DNA from: Desulfobacterium sp.
GTDB lineage: Bacteria > Desulfobacterota > Desulfobacteria > Desulfobacterales > Desulfobacteraceae
Direction of reading: 5' to 3'
Assembly: GCA_030145245.1 (NCBI GenBank)
Contig: JAQYWC010000020.1
Span: forward strand, 1 to 63,324
Length of the DNA stretch: 63,324 nucleotides
Positions 18,674-26,884 of this stretch are shown here, in pieces. The position numbers were made by a program, and so were the translations under genes. Below the pieces are notes generated by a model. The model did not search any database. It saw only the letters and a program-made list of their open reading frames with translations, and had not been told where the DNA came from. Position 1 is the first letter of the stretch. The number at the start of each line of letters is the position of its first letter.

Positions 18674-20392
18674 ATGCGTGACAACTTAAAATCCTGGTTT
18701 AAATATTTTGCTTTCATCTCTTTTTTCGGGATGTGCATAAACCTCATCTACCTCATTGTCCCCATATACATGATGGTCATTTACGACCGTGTGCTGTACA
18801 GCTTCAGCACGGCTACCCTTTTGACCCTGAGCGCACTCACACTTTTTTCGCTGATCATCATGGGTATTCTGGACTATATTCGTTCCAAGATGCTGCTCCA
18901 GGCTGGCCTTGGCATGGAAAAAAAATTATTGCCCCATGTTCTGTCCACCATGCACAACGATGCAATAGCCGTCAACAAGCCGGGTTACAGCAACGGATTG
19001 CAGGACCTGATGCTCTTCAGGGAGGCAATTACAAGCTTCAGAATTTTAAGATTCCTGGATCTTCCCTGGGTGGCGCTCTACCTTGTTATGCTCTATGTCA
19101 TGCATCCGCTCATGGGGCTTGTGGCAACGGTCGGCCTTGGCATGGTCGCCCTTTTCCAGCTCCTGTTAAGGCTCCTTAATAAAAAGCGGTATACGGCCTC
19201 CCAGGCCTCTGTTGCCGCCGGTGCAAGCTTTCTGTCGGCAACGCTCCGCAATGCAGAGCTCATCACAGGAATGGGCATGCTCGCCGATGTGGCAGACAAA
19301 TACGCCAGGGCTGACCGGGAGATCCGGAAGAACACCCATGAGGCTGAAACCAACAGATGCACCATCGGTGCCGTAAAAGCCACCCTCCAGGGACTCTCTA
19401 TCGCAGGCATTTTCGGAACCGGTACCTATCTGTTTTTTAACCATGAAATTACCGTTGGCGTCATTTTTGCCGCCGTCATCATCATGGCCCGGCTCTTTTC
19501 CCCCCTTGATCTGAGTTTTGAATCTGTCAAATCATCGGTTGAAGCCCTTGCCGCCTATAAACGGCTGACACATTTCCTTGATACGGAAGAGCCCACCAGC
19601 ACCCTCGATCTGCCCAGGCCCGAGGGAAGGCTCCAGGCAGAGAGTGTCACCCTTGCCGTGCAAAACCGGACCCTCCTTCGTAACATATCGTTCCACCTTG
19701 AGCCGGGAGAGACCCTGGGCATTTTCGGACCTGCAGCAGCCGGCAAGACATCCCTTGCCAGGGTGATTCTCGGTATATGGCCTGCCCTGGCCGGAAAAAT
19801 GCGGCTGGATGGCGGAGAAATCGCCCAGTGGAAACGCGAGGACCTGGGAGAACACCTGGGCTATCTGCCCCAGGAGACGGAATTTTTCCCCGGCACCATC
19901 GGTGAAAACATCGCAAGGTTGAAGAAGGTCGATTCAGACAAGGTGATCCTTGCCGCAAAAAAGGCATACTGCCACGATATGATCCTGAAGCTTCCCCAGG
20001 GATATGATTTCATGATCGACAATACCGGAAAAAACCTCTCCTGCGGCCAGCGGCAACAGATTGCCCTTGCACGGGCCCTGTACAATGATCCCCAGGTGAT
20101 TGTCATGGATGAACCCCACCTGAACCTGGATGACGCCGGATTCAAGGCATTGTTCATGACATTGCAGATATTGAGACAGGAGAAAAAGAGTGTGGTTATC
20201 GTCACGGACAGACCCAATCTCCTGGTAAACACGGACAGGCTCTTAATGCTCAAAGACGGTCAGGTTGCCATGTTCGGTCCAAGTAAGGATGTCCTTGCCA
20301 AACTGACAAACCAGCAGCAGCAGCAAAAACAAGTTCAACCCCGACAGCAGGTGCAGGCAACTCCGGCCGTCGAACAAACCAAGCAGAATTAA
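18674..20392 (+). CDS. Type I secretion ABC permease/ATPase, copy 3, with altered ATPase motifs
   Basis: A 572-residue third paralogue. Walker A is GPAAAGKT (352-359) and catalytic E480 is kept, but the signature is LSCGQ (455-459), and the H-loop histidine is replaced by D512 (IVTDRPN, where the other two have THKP). In ABC exporters loss of the switch histidine usually impairs ATP hydrolysis, so this subunit probably works as the non-catalytic partner in a heteromer. The C-terminal 50 residues are rich in Gln. GGAG precedes the ATG. Confidence 0.92.
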   Translation: MRDNLKSWFKYFAFISFFGMCINLIYLIVPIYMMVIYDRVLYSFSTATLLTLSALTLFSLIIMGILDYIRSKMLLQAGLGMEKKLLPHVLSTMHNDAIAVNKPGYSNGLQDLMLFREAITSFRILRFLDLPWVALYLVMLYVMHPLMGLVATVGLGMVALFQLLLRLLNKKRYTASQASVAAGASFLSATLRNAELITGMGMLADVADKYARADREIRKNTHEAETNRCTIGAVKATLQGLSIAGIFGTGTYLFFNHEITVGVIFAAVIIMARLFSPLDLSFESVKSSVEALAAYKRLTHFLDTEEPTSTLDLPRPEGRLQAESVTLAVQNRTLLRNISFHLEPGETLGIFGPAAAGKTSLARVILGIWPALAGKMRLDGGEIAQWKREDLGEHLGYLPQETEFFPGTIGENIARLKKVDSDKVILAAKKAYCHDMILKLPQGYDFMIDNTGKNLSCGQRQQIALARALYNDPQVIVMDEPHLNLDDAGFKALFMTLQILRQEKKSVVIVTDRPNLLVNTDRLLMLKDGQVAMFGPSKDVLAKLTNQQQQQKQVQPRQQVQATPAVEQTKQN

Positions 20393-20406
20393 TCGGGAGA
20401 TATACA

Positions 20407-21717
20407 ATGGAAAAAAACCCACTTTTAAATACAAATCCAACCAAATTCATCATTGCCGGGCTGTTGGTTATTTTTTGCTTTTTTGGCGGTCTCGCAGCCT
20501 GGTCTGTATTTTTCCCGTTTCAAGGTGCTGTGATTGCCCCGGGTACGGTCAAGGTTTCCGGAGAGCGGAAAATCGTGCAGCACCTGGAGGGTGGCATCAT
20601 CGATGAAATCCTTGTCAAAGAGGGCGACAAGGTTAAAAAGGACGACATTCTCATCCGGCTGAAAAGCATCAGGGTCGAGGCAAACGTTGACCTCCTCGAG
20701 GGAAGGCTCGATACGAAACTTGCCGAATATGACCGCCTCACTGCCGAAGTTGAGATGGCTCCCCGGATCACCTGGTCAGAGAGGCTGCTCAATCAGCAAG
20801 GGGATAAATATGCGGTCAAGGCCATGGAGGCGGAAAATGATATTTTCCTCTCCCGCCGCTCAGACATCGAAGGCAAGATCTCCCTCTATCACTCCCAGAT
20901 AAAGCAGCTGGGCAACAGGATCGATGGTGCGGACGAAGAGTTCACCACCCAGAAAGAGATCATTGCCAACCTGGAAGAGGAGGTTGACGTTAAAAAAGGG
21001 CTGTTCCAGGAGAACTACATGGGCAAGCCCGAGCTCATGGAGCTCCAGCGAAGGCTTTCAGAGCATAAGGGCCGCCGGGGAAAGCTGAAGCAGGACATGG
21101 CTGAATACCGGCAGATGATCGAGGAATACAAGCTCAGGATCGTTGACATAAAGAACCAGTATCGTGAAAAGGCGATCACACAGCTTGGCGAAACAAAGGA
21201 TCTCATATTTGAGATCAAAGAGCAGATCAAACCGGCCCAGGATACCCAGACCCGGCTGACCGTAAGGGCTCCCATCAGCGGCGAGGTGATCAACATGCGC
21301 GTCCATTCGGAAGACTCAGGTGTAATCAACCCGGGTATGCCCCTCCTTGACATTGTTCCTGCCAACTCAAAGCTGATCATCAGTGCCCGGGTAAATCCCC
21401 AGGATATCACCAGGGTCCACAACGGACAGGAGACCAAGGTACAGCTCAGTGCATTCAACCGGAACATCACCCCGCCTGTTCCCGGCATCGTAACCTATAT
21501 CGCACCGGATCTCATCACGGAACAGACCCCCAGGGGGATGACGAGCTACTACATTGCCCATATTGAAGTGACCCAGAAGGATCTCAAGGAGAACAACGCC
21601 TATCTCTCTCCTGGCATGCCTGCCGCCTGCTACATCACAACGGAGAAACGCAGCGTGATAAGCTACCTTCTGGAACCCCTGCTGATCAACGCCGACCGCT
21701 CCATGCGCGAAGGATGA
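20407..21717 (+). CDS. HlyD-family T1SS membrane fusion protein
   Basis: A 436-residue HlyD/PrtE-type periplasmic adaptor: one membrane helix at about residues 14-36, a lipoyl-like segment (APGTVKVSGERKIVQHLEGG), a long alpha-helical hairpin (about 100-270) and a C-terminal beta-barrel ending in the typical GMPAACYI. It would bridge the ABC subunits to a TolC-type channel. No outer-membrane gene follows here; the TolC homologue is at 50034-51383. GGGAG precedes the ATG, and a palindromic stem-loop closes the operon. Confidence 0.93.
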   Translation: MEKNPLLNTNPTKFIIAGLLVIFCFFGGLAAWSVFFPFQGAVIAPGTVKVSGERKIVQHLEGGIIDEILVKEGDKVKKDDILIRLKSIRVEANVDLLEGRLDTKLAEYDRLTAEVEMAPRITWSERLLNQQGDKYAVKAMEAENDIFLSRRSDIEGKISLYHSQIKQLGNRIDGADEEFTTQKEIIANLEEEVDVKKGLFQENYMGKPELMELQRRLSEHKGRRGKLKQDMAEYRQMIEEYKLRIVDIKNQYREKAITQLGETKDLIFEIKEQIKPAQDTQTRLTVRAPISGEVINMRVHSEDSGVINPGMPLLDIVPANSKLIISARVNPQDITRVHNGQETKVQLSAFNRNITPPVPGIVTYIAPDLITEQTPRGMTSYYIAHIEVTQKDLKENNAYLSPGMPAACYITTEKRSVISYLLEPLLINADRSMREG

Positions 21718-21727
21718 TCCAAAATCA

Positions 21728-21759
21728 AAAGGGGACGCTTCTGCAGAAGCGTCCCCTTT
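21728..21759 (+). terminator. Palindromic stem-loop after the T1SS operon (family A copy)
   Basis: A perfect 32-base palindrome of the GGGGACGCTTCTGCAGAAGCG type, 11 bases after the membrane fusion protein stop codon. Its A-rich left and T-rich right ends would let it terminate in either direction. It is also a member of the dispersed repeat family, so its role as a terminator is probably secondary. Confidence 0.65.
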
Positions 21760-21850
21760 GTCTTCTCCCCCTGCCAGGCCGGTCAACAATAGTAAAAAAT
21801 CATTGGGTCGCGTTGAAATCATTGGAACCCAATGCCATACCACCCAAATA

Positions 21851-21894
21851 TATGTAATAAAAGTAACACTATTCTATGTAATAAAAGTAACACT
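21851..21894. repeat. Two direct copies of a 20-base sequence
   Basis: TATGTAATAAAAGTAACACT occurs at 21851-21870 and 21875-21894, four bases apart (period 24). The rest of the 334-base gap between the T1SS operon and the next gene shows no gene. The pair could be a regulator-binding site or the end of a lost insertion sequence with repeated termini (IS21-like); neither can be decided here. Confidence 0.55.
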
Positions 21895-22051
21895 CATACT
21901 CCCCCGCAAACAGCTCACCACAAACAGAAACAAACAACCGCCTTCATGAATGCTGTCCCACCCGACATGACACCCGGCACTGAAAAACTGGTATAGTTTT
22001 TGCTATTGGGAAATGGTTACACACCTTAATTAAAACCAAGGAGGTAACCAG

Positions 22052-23722
22052 ATGAACAAGCGAACAGCTGTCTTAGCGGCACTGTTTTTATTACTCACCG
22101 TAACTGCCACCCAGGCAACCATCGTCTGGGACAAAGTTGATCCAACCTTTTTCAAGGGAGGTGCCCCCCAGGTAAGCTTCAACATTCCAATAAATGGCGG
22201 CGGATTTCTAAATTTCAATGTTGATCCGGGACTGTTTTACTACGAACATCAAACCAACCTCCTCCCGGAAATAACCGACATCACCTTGACCGCTGTCAGC
22301 GATCACCAGCAAGAGTATACCAGTGGCGCATTGGCAAACCCCATTGCCCGGGCAGGGGGCGCTGTCATTGAGAACGGTTTTGTCAATACAATTGCTTCAA
22401 CGTTCAATTACAGCAATTTTGTCCAGGAAGACGCCGTAGACATCGTTCAGACGCCGGGTTCCTCAACTTTTAGAAATTTCACTTCCACCGCAACCGAAAC
22501 AGTAAGGCTTGACGTCTCTATTTCAGGTGATCTCAATTTTGACGTATTGAACCACAACTGGGAAACCCACGCTCCCCTGGTTCCAGAGGATCCCCTGGTA
22601 CCCGCAGATCCCTATTTCGGTTACAAGTTAAAAGCGACCGTCCAGGTCATGACCTTCAGTAAAACAGCGGATCAGTCCCTCCAGGCCTACACAACACCGT
22701 TAGAGTTAGACAAGGACACCCCTGAGGACAGCATCACCATCGACCTGGTTGACGATCCGGATATCTACTATGTGCTTTGTACCTCTCTCAGCCTAAAGAC
22801 CCAGATTCGGAATCTAAACGCTTCTTATGAAGAGGTCCTCCAACTTGACGACCAGAAATTTAACATCGGGAACTGGGATGATCCAAACGCGGTCCTACCC
22901 GTCACACTGACATCCACCATATCCATTCCAACGCAGCCCCCGGTAGACCCGGATCCCTCCGTCACCTATTACCGTGATTTTGACGAAGACGGGTATGGCG
23001 ATCCTGAAAGCCCGTTTGAAACAATAATGCTACCATCAGGATATGTTGCAAACAATACCGATTGCGACGATTTTGACCCAACCATCCATCCCGGAGCAAC
23101 AGAAATTCCAGGAGACGGCATTGATCAGGACTGTGACGGCAACGACCAGCCTGCCCCTGGCGATCCCGATTATAAGTTGACCCAAACCCAGGTGTCCCAA
23201 CTCTATGTGACAATCTTTGGCAGGGCTTCAGAAGGAAACGGTAACAGATTCTGGCAGGGCTCGCCCGCTATGAACACTGCAGCAGGTTCCATGCTGGAAT
23301 CTGAAGGAGCATTAGCTTATTTCGGAACTTCAGTGGACACCAACGCGGCTTTTATCCAGCACATCTATGTAAACACCCTTGGCAAAGCCGCTGGAGAAGA
23401 TCCTGAAGGCGAAGCCTTCTGGGTGGCTGCCCTCGATGGGGGAATGTCAAGAGCGGATATCGTTGTCAGCATGATCGACGCTGTCATGAAGCCTGCTAAT
23501 GCCGGTAAGTCTGCCCAGAATACGTTCATCAACAAGGTTACTGTTTCAAACTACGCTGCCGACAACATTGCCGAACCAAATCCTGACGATAAAAACTCTG
23601 CTCTTACGCGATATATATCCAGTGTCTCCGCAGATGCGACAAGCGTGGATACAGTCAAGGCTACGATTGATGCTGATGTTCCCAAAACTGCTGAGCCTTC
23701 CCCAGGACCGCTTCAACAATAA
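22052..23722 (+). CDS. Exported protein with MopE-type metal-binding motif and C-terminal DUF4214-like module
   Basis: A 556-residue protein. Signal peptide 1-22 (cleavage after TQA). Residues 23-300 are a beta-rich domain I do not recognise. Residues 306-365 carry a calcium/metal-binding stretch of the MopE type: DEDGYGDP, then [20 protein letters not shown] and [11 protein letters not shown]. Residues 374-545 are the DUF4214-like module shared by five proteins of this window, starting [20 protein letters not shown] and containing a second half ([17 protein letters not shown]). The module is closest to that of the RTX/S-layer protein at 37768-41196. A strong AAGGAGGT precedes the ATG, suggesting high expression. 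A surface or extracellular metal-binding protein is the best guess. Confidence 0.8.
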   Translation: MNKRTAVLAALFLLLTVTATQATIVWDKVDPTFFKGGAPQVSFNIPINGGGFLNFNVDPGLFYYEHQTNLLPEITDITLTAVSDHQQEYTSGALANPIARAGGAVIENGFVNTIASTFNYSNFVQEDAVDIVQTPGSSTFRNFTSTATETVRLDVSISGDLNFDVLNHNWETHAPLVPEDPLVPADPYFGYKLKATVQVMTFSKTADQSLQAYTTPLELDKDTPEDSITIDLVDDPDIYYVLCTSLSLKTQIRNLNASYEEVLQLDDQKFNIGNWDDPNAVLPVTLTSTISIPTQPPVDPDPSVTYYRDFDEDGYGDPESPFETIMLPSGYVANNTDCDDFDPTIHPGATEIPGDGIDQDCDGNDQPAPGDPDYKLTQTQVSQLYVTIFGRASEGNGNRFWQGSPAMNTAAGSMLESEGALAYFGTSVDTNAAFIQHIYVNTLGKAAGEDPEGEAFWVAALDGGMSRADIVVSMIDAVMKPANAGKSAQNTFINKVTVSNYAADNIAEPNPDDKNSALTRYISSVSADATSVDTVKATIDADVPKTAEPSPGPLQQ

Positions 23723-23739
23723 AATGACCGTTTACACCC

Positions 23740-23797
23740 AAAGGGGCGTTTCTCTTATCTGTTTTGCCTTTCGGATAAGAGGAACGTCCTTTTTTCA
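23740..23797 (+). terminator. Rho-independent terminator
   Basis: A long stem (AAGGGGCGTTTCTCTTATC with GGATAAGAGGAACGTCCTT) followed by a T-run, 17 bases after the stop codon. It is a diverged family A palindrome acting in a sensible place for termination. Confidence 0.75.
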
Positions 23798-23899
23798 TTA
23801 TTCGATTGACACAAGATGCAGCTTGTGACTAGTGTTTTTATAAAAAAACCATTTTCCCCAAACGACCTGGATCGATGTTAAAATACAAAGGCGCGATTT

Positions 23900-25333
23900 A
23901 TGAAATTTGTTAATGGGTTAATTTTCCTTTTTACAATGGTTCTTATTTTGAACGGTCATTCAGACAGCACGGCTTCAAACAGAGTCCAATTCACAGCTGT
24001 AAATCCTATTTACCAACACCTTTCCAAACAATCTTCAACAGATTCAAGCAGGAGAGTCTCCGCATATTCGCTCCCAGTGGAATGCAATTCGTATAGCGAA
24101 CTGAAATCGACCTTAAAGGATTTCTACACCAGTCGAACACGAAATTTCAGCATCCGCATTTACTACGATTTTTTCTTTAACGAATTATCGGCCCAATTGA
24201 AGACAATCAATGACGAGATCATGGCAAATGATGATTATCTTAATCTGTCTTATGAAAGATACCAGTATGATTATAACGGATATGATGGAGATGTAACCAT
24301 CAAGTACAACGTAGAGTACCTTACAACATATGACGAAGAAAATGATATCACTCAAATGGTCGATGAAATATTATCCGGCATAATCAGCCAGGACATGGAC
24401 AATGGCCAAAAGGTTAAAACGATACATGACTGGATTGTTTTAAACCTTGAATATGATACATCGGGTACCAATTTCAGTGCCTACGAAGCATTGTTTGATG
24501 GCAAAGCAGTATGTCAGGGCTACGCCCTTCTATCATATAAAATGCTGCAGAAAGCGGGAATTAAGGTAAGAATCGTCACCAGCGACGCAATGAACCATGC
24601 ATGGAACCTGGTATATCTCTGCAAAAACTGGTACCACATGGATGCAACGTGGGATGATCCATCCCCGGATCAGCCTGGGATTGTGTATGACGACTACTAC
24701 ATGAAGTCCGATGATGAGTTTCGCAACCACGATATACAGGATCACACCTGGATAACCGGATCCTATCCACCGGCCCCCCAGGCATACCAGGGAGACATTT
24801 GTTACTTAACCCAGACCCAGGTTTCCCAGCTCTATGTCTCCATCTTTGGAAGGGCCTCGGAAGGAAACGGTAATAATTTCTGGATGGGCACAACCGATAC
24901 ATCTGAGGAACCCGTTATGCAGGTGGCAGCCAGGTCCATGTTGGATTCCCAGGCTGCAAAAAAATATTTTGGACCCGCCCTGGACAGCAATCAGGCATTT
25001 ATCGAGCACATTTATCTGAACACCCTGGGCAAAGACTATGAAGATGATCCGAATGGTATTAACTTCTGGGTGGCTGCGCTCAATGGTGGAATGTCAAAAG
25101 GAGAAATCATCACCAGCCTGATTAACGCGACCCAGAACCCCAAATGTGCAGGTGCGGCCCAGGATCTCTTCAACAATAAAGTGACCGTATCCAACTACAC
25201 TTCAAACACAATTGATACAGTTCCTGGTGCCGACCTGTCACCCTTTATTGAATGTATTTCATTGTTATCTGATGATCCTGCAACTGTTACAGCGGCTAAA
25301 GCTGCTGTGGATGTGTTAAAAAAGAAGCTATAA
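23900..25333 (+). CDS. Exported transglutaminase-like protein with C-terminal DUF4214-like module
   Basis: A 477-residue protein. Residues 1-20 are a signal peptide. The transglutaminase-like papain-fold domain (about 130-260) shows the catalytic triad C205 (GKAVCQGYALL), H233 (MNHAWNLV) and D248 (WYHMDATWDDP). Such domains act as cysteine proteases or amide-crosslinking enzymes; the bacterial ones are often peptidases. Residues 302-477 are the shared DUF4214-like module in its second subtype (ends DPATVTAAKAAVD, as do those at 26885 and 28694). It lies between two terminators or promoters and is probably a single transcription unit. Confidence 0.85.
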   Translation: MKFVNGLIFLFTMVLILNGHSDSTASNRVQFTAVNPIYQHLSKQSSTDSSRRVSAYSLPVECNSYSELKSTLKDFYTSRTRNFSIRIYYDFFFNELSAQLKTINDEIMANDDYLNLSYERYQYDYNGYDGDVTIKYNVEYLTTYDEENDITQMVDEILSGIISQDMDNGQKVKTIHDWIVLNLEYDTSGTNFSAYEALFDGKAVCQGYALLSYKMLQKAGIKVRIVTSDAMNHAWNLVYLCKNWYHMDATWDDPSPDQPGIVYDDYYMKSDDEFRNHDIQDHTWITGSYPPAPQAYQGDICYLTQTQVSQLYVSIFGRASEGNGNNFWMGTTDTSEEPVMQVAARSMLDSQAAKKYFGPALDSNQAFIEHIYLNTLGKDYEDDPNGINFWVAALNGGMSKGEIITSLINATQNPKCAGAAQDLFNNKVTVSNYTSNTIDTVPGADLSPFIECISLLSDDPATVTAAKAAVDVLKKKL

Positions 25334-25367
25334 AGGGGAGAGCCCATAGAAGCGAACCCTTTATTCC

Positions 25368-25396
25368 TTGACAAAAACCAGCTTTAGATCTAAAAA
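25368..25396 (+). promoter_or_regulatory. Possible promoter of the MBOAT gene
   Basis: TTGACA (25368-25373), 17-base spacer, then TAAAAA (25391-25396), 35 bases before the MBOAT start. The -35 is perfect and the -10 only partial. Confidence 0.35.
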
Positions 25397-25430
25397 TGCC
25401 GACAAATTTATAATTTAAGGTGATTATGTC

Positions 25431-26861
25431 ATGGTGTTTAGTTCTGAGCTGTTCATTTTCGGTTTTCTTCCCTGTTTTTTAGCATCGTATTATCTGGTTC
25501 CGAAAAAATGGAAAAATTTACAGATTCTCCTGGGAAGCTTGTTCTTTTATGCATGGGGGGCGCCGAAGTTTATCCTGATCGTGTTACTCTCCTCATGGTT
25601 TGATTATCTTTTGAGTCTCAGGATACTGAAGGTTGGAAAGGTCCCCGGAAAAAGGTTGGTCGCTTTTTCCGTCCTTATAAATATCGCGGTTTTGTTTTAT
25701 ATGAAATATGCCAATTTCTTTGTCGGAGAGGTGAACCGTATCTTCGAACATTTTGGCATGGATACGGTAACCTGGACCCACGTGGTATTGCCCATCGGCA
25801 TATCTTTTATTACCTTTCAAAAAATCAGCTACATGGCAGACATATATAAAGGAACGGTTTCTCCCCCGAAGTCGCTTTTGAATTTCCTGGTGTATGTCTT
25901 TTATTTCCCCCAACTGATCGCCGGCCCCATCGTGCGGTACCATGATATCAACAAAGAGATCGAAACCCGCAGGCATTCCTATCAAGATTTTTATAACGGT
26001 TTCTTTCGGTTCTGCATCGGTCTTGCAAAAAAGATACTGCTCGCGGACTGCCTGGGTGAGGTGGCTGACACCATATTCGCCCTTCCCCCCGGGTCCATGA
26101 CGGTTTTATTCGCCTGGATCGGCATCCTGTGCTATACGTTCCAAATCTATTATGATTTTTCAGCTTACTCCGACATGGCCATCGGCATGGCCCGGATGAT
26201 GGGCTTTCATCTGCTGGAGAACTTCAACTGGCCCTACATTTCAACCAACATCACGGAATTCTGGCGGCGCTGGCATATTTCCCTCTCCCGATGGATGAAA
26301 GAATATCTTTATCTTCCCCTGGGCGGCAACCGGGTCGGAAGAGTTCGCGGATACACCAATCTCTGGATCGTCTTTCTTTTTTCCGGGTTGTGGCATGGTG
26401 CGAACTGGACCTTTATTGCATGGGGAGCTTTCCATGGCTTATTTCTAACCATTGATAAACTCAGATCCCATCATAAGGGCTTCGGGCAGATCCCCAAGGG
26501 GCTCCGAATCACCACGACATTTTTCATCATCATGATGGGATGGGTACTATTCAGATCAGATACAATCCAGGGCGCATGGCAGTATTACGGGTATCTCTTC
26601 GGCAATGCCCCACTCTATAAATCCCCACAGATGTGGGTGGATGTTCTGTCAAATCGATCCGTATTTATAATATTTACTTGTCTGCTTTCGTTTTTAGCGG
26701 CATCCCGTACGCTTTCAAATTGGATCACCGGGTTACACAACAAGATTCCTGCCGGCCCCCTGTGGACAGTGAAAATAGCCACCGGTTTTTGCCTGTTCGT
26801 CTTATCCGTCAGTACCCTGTGTAACTCATCCTTTCATCCGTTTTTATATTTCAGGTTTTAA
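25431..26861 (+). CDS. MBOAT O-acyltransferase (AlgI-like)
   Basis: A 476-residue polytopic membrane protein of the AlgI branch of the MBOAT family. Diagnostic blocks are LPIGISFITFQKISYMADIY (120-139), RRWHISLSRWMKEYLYLPLG (279-298) and the catalytic-histidine block SGLWHGANW (H322). It carries an acyl group, usually acetyl, across the membrane for O-acylation of a polysaccharide. Its partner is the AlgJ/AlgX-like gene 23 bases downstream. The target is likely one of the surface polysaccharides made in this window. Confidence 0.93.
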   Translation: MVFSSELFIFGFLPCFLASYYLVPKKWKNLQILLGSLFFYAWGAPKFILIVLLSSWFDYLLSLRILKVGKVPGKRLVAFSVLINIAVLFYMKYANFFVGEVNRIFEHFGMDTVTWTHVVLPIGISFITFQKISYMADIYKGTVSPPKSLLNFLVYVFYFPQLIAGPIVRYHDINKEIETRRHSYQDFYNGFFRFCIGLAKKILLADCLGEVADTIFALPPGSMTVLFAWIGILCYTFQIYYDFSAYSDMAIGMARMMGFHLLENFNWPYISTNITEFWRRWHISLSRWMKEYLYLPLGGNRVGRVRGYTNLWIVFLFSGLWHGANWTFIAWGAFHGLFLTIDKLRSHHKGFGQIPKGLRITTTFFIIMMGWVLFRSDTIQGAWQYYGYLFGNAPLYKSPQMWVDVLSNRSVFIIFTCLLSFLAASRTLSNWITGLHNKIPAGPLWTVKIATGFCLFVLSVSTLCNSSFHPFLYFRF

Positions 26862-26884
26862 CATTCAGATGGTGGAGTGCATCC

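Noticed and set aside
21961-22051. Sigma-54 promoter before the MopE-motif gene
   Set aside because: Only a GGCAC half-site is present, without GC at the right distance.
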